DNA from: Nitrospirillum amazonense
GTDB taxonomy: Bacteria; Pseudomonadota; Alphaproteobacteria; Azospirillales; Azospirillaceae
NCBI RefSeq assembly: GCF_007828035.1
Contig: NZ_VITV01000005.1
Location: 248,001 to 312,000, forward strand
DNA: 64,000 nt
Direction of reading: 5' to 3'
Within the stretch, counting starts at the first letter, position 1. Each line of letters starts with the position of its first letter. This document shows, piece after piece, positions 8,137 to 18,200 of the stretch. The notes under the pieces are model-generated. The model saw nothing but the letters and a program-made list of their open reading frames with translations, made no database searches and had not been told where the DNA came from. The position numbers were made by a program, and so were the translations under genes.

Positions 8137-8637
8137 TCAAAGCGCGCCCAAGGCTTTCAGAATCTCATGGTGGCGGTCGGCGCCCATACCCGTCCGCTGT
8201 TCCTGGGCCAGGGGCGACATGTCGTCGTGGGTGAGTCGCAGCGTGGGCCGGGCGCTGGCGGCGCCGAACTGGATTAGCACCGGATGTCCCAGCGGCGCGT
8301 CGTAGAGGCTGATGACGTTGGCCAGCGTGCCGGGCAGCGGCGGTTCCGTACTGCCGTCCGCCTCGTATAAATCCAGATAGCGCAGGAAGGTCGAACGCCC
8401 GACCTCCGCCCACACGCCCCAGCCGAAGAAGTCCGCCTGGTGGGTGAAGGGGATGGGCAGGACGCAGCGGATGAAGAAGCGCCCGTCATAGGCGCACACG
8501 TCCTCGGTGAAATCGGCGGCGCCCTCACGGTCGCCCTCGGGAATGGCCCAGATCGCGTCGGGCAGCTTCCAGGCCCATTGGGTGGGCAGGCCCTCATGGG
8601 GCTGGCCGCAAACACTGCAGACGAACGCCTCACTCAT
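8137..8637 (-). CDS. DUF2199 domain protein
   Basis: 166 residues starting MSEAFVCSVCGQPH. A CxxC motif at the N-terminus followed by a conserved Pro/Trp-rich region (LPDAIWAIPEGDR, FFIRCVLPIP) and FGWGVWAEV is characteristic of the DUF2199 family, small soluble proteins of unknown function. ATG at 8637 is preferred to the upstream alternative at 8676, which would reach into the autotransporter terminator. It converges on the GNAT gene with a ten-base gap. Confidence 0.75.
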   Translation of the reverse strand: MSEAFVCSVCGQPHEGLPTQWAWKLPDAIWAIPEGDREGAADFTEDVCAYDGRFFIRCVLPIPFTHQADFFGWGVWAEVGRSTFLRYLDLYEADGSTEPPLPGTLANVISLYDAPLGHPVLIQFGAASARPTLRLTHDDMSPLAQEQRTGMGADRHHEILKALGAL

Positions 8638-8673
8638 GCCCGTTTCCCTCGCCGTTGTGCCCCCAGGATATGG

Positions 8674-8707
8674 CAACGGCCCGGATGGTTTCCCACCCGG
8701 GCCGTTG
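8674..8707 (-). terminator. Terminator of the first autotransporter gene
   Basis: An inverted repeat (arms CAACGGCCCGG and CCGGGCCGTTG, small loop around GGTTTCC) 23 bp after the autotransporter stop. It is nearly the same hairpin as the one behind the second copy, also 23 bp after its stop. Confidence 0.75.
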
Positions 8708-8730
8708 TCACATGTGGGCCTGTTTCCGTC

Positions 8731-11700
8731 TTACCAGCTGAGGCGGAAGCCGGCGGTGAAGACGTGGTCGGTCTCATGCCGGCGGAGCGTGCCGTCGTAG
8801 TTGGCGTAGAGGTTGAGGTTGTTGCCTTCCTGCAGGGTCAGCCCACCACCGATGCCCAGCGCGTTGGCGCCGGTGTCGGGGCCGGTCACGGCGAAGGTGG
8901 TGCCGGCCAGCGCCGCCTGGCTGGTCAGGGCCCGGTCGCGGAAGTCGTGCAGCCAGGCCGCCCGCAGCGCCGGGGTGATCACCGTGCCGCCGTCCGTCTT
9001 CCAGCTGGCCGAGGCGCGGCCGCCCACGCTGCTCTGCAGGGCCGTGGCGTCCAGGTCCTGCAGCACCAGGTTCAAGGCGCCGGCACCCGTCTCGGTGAAG
9101 CCGTCGCGGCCCACCCGCAGCCACTGGATGCCGGCCTGCGGCTCCAAGGTCAGGTTGGACACGCGCACCCGGTAGCCGGCCGTGACACCGGCGCTCAGCT
9201 CGTCACCGGTGGTGTGGCCGAAGGCCGTGCGGCTGAGGCCGCCGAAGCCCATGGTCCGCGCCGTATCGTACTGGTCGTAGGTGTAGCCGGCGTTGCCGGT
9301 GACGAACAGGCCGTCGCCGAGATCCACGTTGCCGTAGGCCGACAGGCCGTAGCTGCTGGTCTCGTTCGACCCGCCCGAGGTGCTCTGCAGCAGAACGCCG
9401 GCCAGGCCCAGGGTCACGCCCGGCGCCACTGTGCGGTCGCCGCCGAACAGGCCGCCGCCGGTGTTGCTGTGCCCGCCCGCGGCGTTGCCGTCGCTGTCCA
9501 CCCGGGTGAACGCCCCCAGGCCCTGGGCCCAGAAGTGCCAGCCTTCCTCCGGCGCCGAGCCGGCGGCCGCACCGCGCTCGTCCTCAATCACTGCGCCGTC
9601 GGTGCCGCTGGCCATGCTGGTGTAGAGGGTGCGGCCGACCAACTGGGCCTGCATCGTGCCCTGCATGCCGCCCGCCACGCCATCGCGCACGGCCGCCAGG
9701 CGCTGGCCCAGCACCTGGGTGGCGGCCAGGCCCCGGTTCAGGCTGTAGGCGACGATGTTGGCCTGGCTGCTGCCGCCGATCTGGGCCAGGGCGTCCAGCG
9801 ACGCCCCCACCGTGGGCAGACCATAGAGCGCCTTCAGCACGGTGCCGAGGTCAGCGTTGCCGGTGCTGCTCAGGCCCGCCACCACGCGGCCCATGGTCTG
9901 CTGGTTGGCGCTGGCGCCCAGGCTGGCCAGGGAGCCGTAGGTGGGGGTGACGTACAGGTCGATGGCGTTGCTGCCGTACAGTGCCGTGAACTGCGTGCCG
10001 GCCAGCAGCCCGCTGCCGGGCTGGGTGATGCCGGCGAAGGTGCCCTGCACGCCGCCCGCGGCCTGCACGATGGCGAAGTCCGTGCCCAGGCCGGGGGTGT
10101 AGGTGTTGCTGGCGCTGCCCGTCATGCCGCGCAGGTTGGGCTGCAGCACCGCGCCGGAGCCGATGACGTAGCTGCCGCCCGTCACCAGGACGCGGGAGTA
10201 GTTGCCAGCCCCCTTGCCGGTGCCCGTGCCATCGATATCGATGGACAGCACCGACTTGGCTGTCTGGGTCAAACCGTTAGTGAAGGTCAGCGTGCCGGGC
10301 GAATTGCCCGGACGCAGCACACCGGCCACGGTGGCCGCCCCGGTGATGACGCCGGACCCGCGCAGGGTGCCGCCGCTGCCCACGGTGACGGGGCCGGAGG
10401 CGGTGCCGTTCAAGGCCACCAGGCCGCCGTTGATGGCCAGGGGCGCCTGCACCGTGCCGCCCAGGTTCAGGCTGCCGCCCTGGACCTGCACCGCCGTCGT
10501 GCCGGCGATGGTGGACCCGGCGCCCTGGGTCAGAGTGCCGCCGCTGATGGTGCCCAGGGTGGCGCTGCCGCCGGCCAGCGCGATGGTGCCACCCGTGACG
10601 GTGCCCAGGCTGGCGGAACCACCGCTCTGCGTCAGGGTGCCGCCGCTGATGGTGCCCAGGGTGGCGCTGCCACCGGTCAGGGCGATCGCGCCACCGTTGA
10701 TGGTTGCCAGAGTGGCGGTACCACCGCTCTGTGTCAGGGTGCCGCCGCTGATGGCGCCCAGGGTGGCATTGCCGCCGGTCAGGGCGATCGCGCCACCGCT
10801 GACGGTTGCCAGGGTGGCGGTACCACCGCTCTGCGTCAGGGTGCCACCGCTGATGGCGCCCAGGGTGGCGCTGCCGCCGGTCAGGGCGATCGCGCCACCG
10901 TTGACGGTGCCCAGGCTGGCCGTGCCACCCGTCTGCGTCAGGGTGCCACCGCTAATGCTGTCCAAGGCAACGTCGCCGCCCGTCAGAGCGATCGTGCCGC
11001 CGCTGACGGTGCCCACTGCGGGCGTACCGCCGGTCAGGACCAGGCTGCCACCCGTCATCTGATCCAGTGATGCGGCACCGCTGGAGATGGTGGCCGTGCC
11101 GCCGGCCGATAGGCTGCTGCCGCTCACGCGGATGATCAGGTCGGTCTGGCCGCCGACCACCGTGCTGGTGACGGTGGTGGAATCGTAGCCCGGGGCCAGC
11201 GCGGTCACGCTGGCATAGCTGGAGGCGGCGTCGCCGGCCGCCACGATAGTGTAGGCGGCGCCGCTGGTCAGGCCGTAGGCGTATTGCGAGGTCAGCACCA
11301 CGGTGGCGCCGCTGATGCTGGCGCTGCCGCTGACCTGCAGGCCGCCCACGGTGCCGCCGGCCTCCAGGACCGTCAGCGTGCCGCCCGCCTGGGCATAGTT
11401 GCCGGTGATGGTGGTGGGGGCCGCCAGCACAAGGCTGCCGCCATTCTCCGCCAGGGTATGGCCGGCGACGCTGACGCTGTCGTTCAGCACGAGGTTGCCG
11501 GCCAGCGTCACGTTGCTGGCCGTGCTGGACAAGGTGCCACGGGCGCCGCCGACACCCGTCAGGGTGCCGAACACTGTGCCGCTGCCGCCGGTGATGGACA
11601 GGTCTGTGGCGGCGGTGTGGACGATGTCGCCGGCGATGACGCCGGTGTTCGTGACCGGGCCTAGGGTGCCGCTGTCACGGATGGCCGCCACGGCGCCGGT

Positions 11701-14700
11701 GATGGTGCCGCTGTTGGTCAGGGTGCCGATGGTGCCGGCGTTGATGATGCCGGTCTGGCCGCCCTGGATCAGGCCGCTGTTGACCAAGGTGCCGATGACG
11801 GCCGTGGCGGCGCCGTTGTCGATGCCCGCCACCGTCGTGCCCAGGATGGTCCTGCTGTTCATCAGCGTGCCGATGGTGCCGCCGATGGGGCCAGTGGTAC
11901 CAATCACTAACGATGTGGAGTCGCTATAGGGAGAATAACGGAAGACCCTACTTTCCACCGTCTGGCTGGCCGAAGCGATTCCATTGACGATACCGCTTTG
12001 ACCGCCGGTGATCGTGCCGCTGTTGGCCAGCGTGCCGATAATACCGCCCCCGCTGGAGGAGGTCCGAATGATAGTGGTTTGGCGGCTGGGGACATCGCTC
12101 ACGGAAAAAGAGAAATCATACAGGTGACCAATGTTGATCACGCCGTTGCCGGTGCCGCCGATGATGACACCGCTGTTGTGCAGATCACCGATGCGGTCGC
12201 TAGACCCGATGCCGTTCGCGCCGCCGGCAATGATTCCTGTATTGCTGAAGGTGCCGATGGCCAACGGCTGGGCGTCAAGACCCTCCGCCGAAGTAGAAGC
12301 ATAGTGGCTTACGTCGATTGCCGTCGTGCCGCCCTTCAGTGTGCCACTGTTGCTAAGCGTGCCAATCCTGGACGACAGTAATCCCAGTCCCGAGCTTGCG
12401 CCAGCGATGGTGCCCACTGCCAGGTTCAGCAGCGTGTCCACGATGCCATAACTAATGGTGATCCCCGCCCCGGTGGTGGATGCGCCTTGGTTGGTGATCA
12501 AGCCCGCGTTGCGTAACGTGCCGACATCGGTCGCGAGTTGGATCGCCCCGGATCCGCCCATGCCGACCAGCGTGCCCTTTATCAGGTTGTCGAGCAGGCC
12601 GATAGTGCCGTGGAGTACCGTTAATGCTGCCTTGCCAGATATCAGGCCATTGTTGCTGATGGTGCCGACATTGACTTCGCTAAGATCGACAGCTGGTCCG
12701 CTGTCGACAACCGTCCCGGTCAGGACTCCGACCGCCATGATGGTGCCCGTGTTCACCATGGTGCCAATTAGCGGCGGGCTCGGCATCGAGGCGAAATAGT
12801 CAATATCTGCAATGATGCCAGCGTACGTGCCGGAAATTAAGCCATCGTTTATCAAGGACCCGACGTTGCCACCACTAATAGATAAGGCGGCACTGACGCC
12901 CGAAATTGTGCCGGAGGCGCTATTGGTCAGGTTGTTGATCTGGGCTGGGGCTATTGTCGTTCCATTAAACAGGCCCCCGTTGATATCAAGGCCAACATGG
13001 GTGCCGCCATTGATCACGCCAGCGTTGGTCAGGGTGCCGATCGTCGCGCCATAGATGTTGAGACCGTTATAATCACCGTTTACGGTGGCGCCTTGAAGAT
13101 TGGCCAGAGTCCCGATGAGAACCGTCACCACGGGACTGGGATCGACGGAATAGCCGCCCAATATAGCGCTCTCAATATCAAACCCGTTGCCTCCGGCATT
13201 AATCCGCCCGGCATTGATCAGGGTATCTACTGTGGCGCCGCGTACAATGATGCCTGCGGCATTGCCAATGATGGTGCCGGTTGAATTATTGACCAGCGTC
13301 CCGATTGTCCCTGGCGTGATGTCGGTACCAAGATCCACCGCGGCGGTGATTTGAAGGCCAGCTTCCTCCCCCGCAATCAATCCGCTATTGGACAGCGTCC
13401 CAAGATGTCCCCCGGCAACCTGGATGCCGGAGTGGGTTCCGGAAATAATGCCTGTAAGATCATTGGCCAAGCTGAAGACCTGACCACCCACAAATGTCGC
13501 ACCGTCATACCCCGTCAACAACGAGATGCCATAGCCACCGCCACCGATCAGTCCGGCGTTGGCGATGGTTTCAATGGTGGCACCACTGACCTGGATACCG
13601 TTGACAGCACCACTGATGGTCGCACCCACGCCGTTGACCAAGGTGCCTATGCTGCCGGGGGTCACCGTTGTACTGGAGGTGTTGGAGGCGGCGTCATAGA
13701 CGCTTTCAGTCTTTCCGGTAACCACCACACCTTGCCAACCCGTGCCGATGATCTGGCCATCGTTCACCAGGGTGCCGATGGTTCCTCCCTCCAGCCGAAT
13801 GCCTGTGCCGCCGGTAACCAGCGCACTGGCTGAATTGGCGAGGGTGCCCATTGTGGCCCCAACAGCTTGATAATGTCCCGTCTGCGCCACCGGATCGTAA
13901 ACATAGGTTTGGTCGCCCGTTAAAGCGATGCCGACACCCCAAATGCTACCGCCTTGAATGGCGCCAACGTTGGTGAGGCCACCAATGCCCGTACCCCTGA
14001 GATCAACGCCATTGTATCCACCTTGGACGGTACCTTCGTTAAGAACGGTGCCTATGGTCCCCCCGTTGCCAAATTGGCTGATCTGGATCCCATAGTCGCC
14101 CCCCGTCGCCACCCCCGTATTGACGAAAGTGCCCAGCGTTCCGCCCGGTACCTCCAATCCGATATAGCCGCCGATAATCGTTCCGCTGTTGGTTACGGTG
14201 TCTGTGACAATCAGGATGTCGACACCCTTCAGGGCACCGTACGCTGTTCCGGAATTATTGATCTCCTTCGCAGAGCCCCAATCGACAATGCCACCACTGT
14301 CAATACCGGTCACAATGCCCGAATTATTGATCGCCTGGACGGTTCCCCAGTTAGTTATGCCTTCATGGCTGCCGGTAATTGTAGCTGTGTTATATACTGT
14401 TCCCACATATCCGAAATTAGAAATGCCACTGCCATATCCCCCGTTTCCGAGAATAGAGCCGCTATTGGCCAGGGTATTTAGCCTCCCCCAGATCTCCACA
14501 CCATTCTGACTTGTACTATTAATAAAACCGGTATTTGAAAGCACGGTTGCTGAGCCGTTGACGGTTACCGCAATCCCCTGGCCGGTGCCGAGCACCGTCC
14601 CATTGACGAAAAGACTACTGCCCGACAGTTCCAAAGGTCCCGATGACCCGGTGATCGTCGTATCCGCCCGTGCCCCGGGTGAGGCCATCGCAATGGCTAA

Positions 14701-14754
14701 TGCGGAGGCAGAAAGCAACAGGGCGTTCAAGCGGCGGGGAGAGGTTTTGGGCAT
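8731..14754 (-). CDS. Giant autotransporter adhesin-like protein, copy 1
   Basis: 2007 residues from ATG at 14754 (the frame is open to 14910 without a plausible start). A signal peptide with cleavage near ASPGARA precedes a passenger made of dozens of imperfect units around IGTLVNSGTI and GIxxxGGTIGTL, as expected of a right-handed beta-helix. Then come ten 17-residue GGTLTQSGG/GGAIALTGG units, a PATR-like region (GTLRGSGVITG, LRPGNSPGTL) and a C-terminal beta-barrel of about 270 residues beginning near EEGWHFWAQGLG and ending FRLSW. This is a type Va secretion design; adhesion or aggregation is an inference. The N-terminal passenger coding region is visibly richer in A+T than the barrel. 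Confidence 0.9.
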   Translation of the reverse strand: MPKTSPRRLNALLLSASALAIAMASPGARADTTITGSSGPLELSGSSLFVNGTVLGTGQGIAVTVNGSATVLSNTGFINSTSQNGVEIWGRLNTLANSGSILGNGGYGSGISNFGYVGTVYNTATITGSHEGITNWGTVQAINNSGIVTGIDSGGIVDWGSAKEINNSGTAYGALKGVDILIVTDTVTNSGTIIGGYIGLEVPGGTLGTFVNTGVATGGDYGIQISQFGNGGTIGTVLNEGTVQGGYNGVDLRGTGIGGLTNVGAIQGGSIWGVGIALTGDQTYVYDPVAQTGHYQAVGATMGTLANSASALVTGGTGIRLEGGTIGTLVNDGQIIGTGWQGVVVTGKTESVYDAASNTSSTTVTPGSIGTLVNGVGATISGAVNGIQVSGATIETIANAGLIGGGGYGISLLTGYDGATFVGGQVFSLANDLTGIISGTHSGIQVAGGHLGTLSNSGLIAGEEAGLQITAAVDLGTDITPGTIGTLVNNSTGTIIGNAAGIIVRGATVDTLINAGRINAGGNGFDIESAILGGYSVDPSPVVTVLIGTLANLQGATVNGDYNGLNIYGATIGTLTNAGVINGGTHVGLDINGGLFNGTTIAPAQINNLTNSASGTISGVSAALSISGGNVGSLINDGLISGTYAGIIADIDYFASMPSPPLIGTMVNTGTIMAVGVLTGTVVDSGPAVDLSEVNVGTISNNGLISGKAALTVLHGTIGLLDNLIKGTLVGMGGSGAIQLATDVGTLRNAGLITNQGASTTGAGITISYGIVDTLLNLAVGTIAGASSGLGLLSSRIGTLSNSGTLKGGTTAIDVSHYASTSAEGLDAQPLAIGTFSNTGIIAGGANGIGSSDRIGDLHNSGVIIGGTGNGVINIGHLYDFSFSVSDVPSRQTTIIRTSSSGGGIIGTLANSGTITGGQSGIVNGIASASQTVESRVFRYSPYSDSTSLVIGTTGPIGGTIGTLMNSRTILGTTVAGIDNGAATAVIGTLVNSGLIQGGQTGIINAGTIGTLTNSGTITGAVAAIRDSGTLGPVTNTGVIAGDIVHTAATDLSITGGSGTVFGTLTGVGGARGTLSSTASNVTLAGNLVLNDSVSVAGHTLAENGGSLVLAAPTTITGNYAQAGGTLTVLEAGGTVGGLQVSGSASISGATVVLTSQYAYGLTSGAAYTIVAAGDAASSYASVTALAPGYDSTTVTSTVVGGQTDLIIRVSGSSLSAGGTATISSGAASLDQMTGGSLVLTGGTPAVGTVSGGTIALTGGDVALDSISGGTLTQTGGTASLGTVNGGAIALTGGSATLGAISGGTLTQSGGTATLATVSGGAIALTGGNATLGAISGGTLTQSGGTATLATINGGAIALTGGSATLGTISGGTLTQSGGSASLGTVTGGTIALAGGSATLGTISGGTLTQGAGSTIAGTTAVQVQGGSLNLGGTVQAPLAINGGLVALNGTASGPVTVGSGGTLRGSGVITGAATVAGVLRPGNSPGTLTFTNGLTQTAKSVLSIDIDGTGTGKGAGNYSRVLVTGGSYVIGSGAVLQPNLRGMTGSASNTYTPGLGTDFAIVQAAGGVQGTFAGITQPGSGLLAGTQFTALYGSNAIDLYVTPTYGSLASLGASANQQTMGRVVAGLSSTGNADLGTVLKALYGLPTVGASLDALAQIGGSSQANIVAYSLNRGLAATQVLGQRLAAVRDGVAGGMQGTMQAQLVGRTLYTSMASGTDGAVIEDERGAAAGSAPEEGWHFWAQGLGAFTRVDSDGNAAGGHSNTGGGLFGGDRTVAPGVTLGLAGVLLQSTSGGSNETSSYGLSAYGNVDLGDGLFVTGNAGYTYDQYDTARTMGFGGLSRTAFGHTTGDELSAGVTAGYRVRVSNLTLEPQAGIQWLRVGRDGFTETGAGALNLVLQDLDATALQSSVGGRASASWKTDGGTVITPALRAAWLHDFRDRALTSQAALAGTTFAVTGPDTGANALGIGGGLTLQEGNNLNLYANYDGTLRRHETDHVFTAGFRLSW
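10543..11052 (-). repeat. 51-bp tandem repeat array in copy 1 (ten units)
   Basis: Ten 17-codon units alternate between a GGTLTQ type and a GGAIAL/GGTIAL type. The equivalent place in copy 2 has only three. Seven extra units account for the length difference between the two shared 3' halves (about 355 bp). Confidence 0.8.
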
Positions 14755-15185
14755 TGGAATTCCCGAAATATGGTTTGGGGAGACGCGCCGAAGACGATGG
14801 AAATTGAAATTTGCGCTTATTTGGAAGATTTCATTGAAGAAATGCAATCTCCATGCCTCAAAGTGCTTGGAGATGAAAGCGCAGAATTGCGCTTGGTGGC
14901 GTAACCCCATTAGCCAGAGCTAGGTTGCTGGATCTGGGGCTGGGCAACGGCCGGGACGTGGTGCCGGGCCTATCTGCTGAGCCTTGAAGGGGCGAGCGGC
15001 GTGCCGAAGCGAACGGCATCACATACGCTGCCCGTTGCAGTGCACATTGCAACGAGCTATTGCCCCGAGCATTCCGCATTACACGAGGGCACGGCGGTCA
15101 CCACATACCAATGGCTAAAGCGCCAGGGCCATTTGGCGCAGGGTTTTGCCGGGTATCGTTTCGGCGAATGGGGCGCTCGTAAACA
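14755..15185. other. Intergenic region between the two autotransporters
   Basis: 431 bp with no convincing gene. It must contain the promoter of copy 1. A dyad CGTTGCA-N8-TGCAACG sits at 15033-15054, about 280 bp upstream of the copy-1 start, and could be an operator. The remaining short reading frames look like chance. Confidence 0.4.
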
Positions 15186-15216
15186 AACGGCCCGGGTGGA
15201 TGCCACCCGGGCCGTT
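15186..15216 (-). terminator. Terminator of the second autotransporter gene
   Basis: Perfect stem ACGGCCCGGGTGG / CCACCCGGGCCGT with a three-base loop (15187-15199, 15203-15215), extended by one A-T pair, 23 bp downstream of the stop. Near copy of the hairpin at 8674-8707. Confidence 0.8.
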
Positions 15217-15240
15217 GTGAGGCATGAGTCTAAGCCCGCC

Positions 15241-18200
15241 TTACCAGCTGAGGCGGAAGCCGGCGGTGAAGACGTGGTCGGTCTCATGCCGGCGAAGCGT
15301 GCCGTCGTAGTTGGCGTAGAGGTTCAAGTTGTTGCCTTCCTGCAGGGTCAGCCCGCCGCCGATGCCCAGCGCGTTGGCGCCGGTGTCGGGGCCGGTCACG
15401 GCGAAGGTGGTGCCGGCCAGGGCGGCCTGGCTGGTCAGGGCCCGGTCGCGGAAGTCGTGCAGCCAGGCCGCCCGCAGCGCCGGGGTTATCACCGTGCCGC
15501 CGTCCGTCTTCCAGCTGGCCGAGGCCCGGCCGCCCACGCTGCTCTGCAGGGCCGTGGCGTCCAGGTCCTGCAGCACCAGGTTCAAGGCGCCGGCGCCCGT
15601 CTCAGTGAAGCCATCGCGGCCCACCTTCAGCCACTGGATGCCGGCCTGCGGCTCCAGCGTCAGGTTGGACACCCGCACCCGGTAGCCGGCCGTGACACCC
15701 GCGCTCAGCTCGTCACCGGTGGTGTGGCCGAAGGCCGTGCGGCTGAGACCGCCGAAGCCCATGGTCCGCGCCGTATCGTACTGGTCGTAGGTGTAGCCGG
15801 CGTTGCCGGTGACGAACAGGCCGTCGCCGAGATCCACGTTGCCGTAGGCCGACAGGCCGTAGCTGCTGGTCTCGTTCGACCCGCCCGAGGTGCTCTGCAG
15901 CAGAACGCCGGCCAGGCCCAGGGTCACGCCCGGCGCCACTGTGCGGTCGCCGCCGAACAGGCCGCCGCCGGTGTTGCTGTGCCCGCCCGCGGCGTTGCCG
16001 TCGCTGTCCACCCGGGTGAACGCCCCCAGGCCCTGGGCCCAGAAGTGCCAACCCTCCTCCGGCGCCGAGCCGGCGGCCGCCCCGCGCTCGTCCTCAATCA
16101 CTGGGGCGTCGCCGCTGGCCATGCTGGTGTAGAGGGTGCGGCCGACCAGCTGGGCCTGCATCGTGCCCTGCATGCCCCCCGCCACGCCATCGCGCACCGC
16201 GGCCAGGCGCTGGCCCAGCACTTGGGTGGCGGCAAGGCCCCGGTTCAGGCTGTAGGCCACGATGTTGGCCTGGCTGCTGCCGCCGATCTGGGCCAGGGCG
16301 TCCAGCGATGCGCCCACCGTGGGCAGCCCGTAGAGGGCCTTCAGCACGGTGCCGAGGTCGGCGTTACCGGCCCCGGTCAGGCCCGCCACCACGCGGCCCA
16401 TGGTCTGCTGGTTGGCGCTGGCGCCCAGGCTGGCCAGGGAGCCGTAGGTAGGGGTGACGTACAGGTCGATGGCGTTGCTGCCGTACAGCGCCGTGAACTG
16501 CGTGCCGGCCAGCAGCCCGCTGCTGGGCTGGGTGATGCCGGCGAAGGTGCCGGAGACGCCCCCCGCGGCCTGCACGATGGTGAAATCGGTGCCCAGGCCC
16601 GGGGTGTAGGTGTTGCTGGCGCTGCCGGTCATGCCCCGCAGGTTGGGCTGCAGCACAGCACCGGAACCGATGACGTAGCTGCCGCCCGTCACCAGGACGC
16701 GGGAGTAGTTGCCGGCGCCCTTTCCGGTACCCGTGCCGTCGATATCGATGGACAGCACCGACTTGGCCGCCTGGGTCAAACCGTTAGTGAAGGTCAGCGT
16801 CCCGGGCGAATTGCCGGGACGCAGCACCCCGGCCACGGTGGCCGCCCCGGTGATGACGCCGGACCCGCGCAGGGTGCCGCCGCTGCCCACGGTGACGGGG
16901 CCGGAGGCGCTGCCGTTCAACGCCACCAGGCCGCCGTTGACCGCCAGTGGCGCCTGCACTGTGCCGCCCAGGTTCAAGCTGCCGCCCTGGACCTGCACCG
17001 CCGTGGTGCCGGCGATGGTGGACCCGGCGCTTTGCGTCAGCGTGCCGCCGCTGATAGTGCCCAGGGTGGCGCTGCCGCCGGTCAGCGCGATGGTGCCACC
17101 CGTGACGGTGCCCAGGCTGGCGGAACCGCTGGTCTGGGTCAGCGTGCCGCCGGCGATGGACCCCACCGTGGGCGTGCCGCCGGTAATGGCCAGGGTGCCG
17201 CCCGTCATCTGGTCCAGCACGCCGGCGCCGCCGGCGATGGTGGCCGTGCCGCCGGCGGCCAGGCTGCTGGCGCCGATGCTGATGATCAGGTCGGTCTGGC
17301 CGCCGACCACCGTGCTGGTGACGGTGGTGGAACCGTAGCCCGGGGCGAGCGCGGTGACGCTGGTGTAGCTGGAGGCGGCGTCGCCGGCCGCCACGATGGT
17401 GTAGCTGGCGCCGCTGGTCAGGCCGTAGGCGTATTGCGAGGTCAGCACCACGGTGGCGCCGCTGATGCTGGCGCTGCCGCTGACCTGGAGGCCGCCCACG
17501 GTGCCGCCGGTCCCCACAGCAGTCAGCGTGCCGCCCGCCTGGGCATAGTTGCCGGTGAGGGTGGTGGGGGCGGTCAGCACCAGGCTACCGCCATTCTCCA
17601 CCAGGGTATGGCCGGCGACGCTGACACTGTCGTTCAGCACGATGTTACCGGCCAGGGTCACGTTGCTGGCGGTGCTGGACAAGGTGCCGCGGGCGCCACT
17701 GACGCCCGTCAACGTGCCGAACACCGTGCCGCTGCCGCCGGTGATGGACAGGTCTGTGGCGGCGGTGTGGATGATGGCGCCGGCGATGACGCCGGTGTTG
17801 GTGACCGGGCCCAGGGTGCCGCTGTCCCGGATGGCCGCCCCGGCGCCGGTGATGGTGCCGCTGTTGGTCAGGGTGCCGATGGTCCCGGCGTTGATGATGC
17901 CCGTCTGGCCGCCCTGGATCAGGCCGCCGTTGACCAGCGTGCCGATGACGGCCGTCGCGGCGCCGTTGTCGATGCCGGCGGTCGCGGTGCCCAGGATGGT
18001 GCCGCTGTTCATCAGCGTGCCGATGGTGCCGCCAATGGGGCCGGTGGTGCTGACGACCGTCGATCGGGACAGGATGGAGGCGGAGAAGGCGTCACGGGTG
18101 TAAGTGATGATGGTTTTGGGCCCGGCGGCCAGCCCGTTGATCAAGCCAGTTTCACCGCCGCTGATCACGCCGGTGTTTTTCAGCGTCCCGATGGCGCCGC

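Noticed and set aside
10543-11052. Regular short repeats considered as a CRISPR array
   Set aside because: Units are contiguous 51-bp coding repeats in frame within a passenger domain, with no spacers and no cas genes.
8440-11070. Very long plus-strand open frame opposite autotransporter copy 1
   Set aside because: It is an antisense shadow of repetitive GC-rich coding DNA; the product is low-complexity Gly/Ala/Gln/His without domains, while the minus strand encodes a complete autotransporter.
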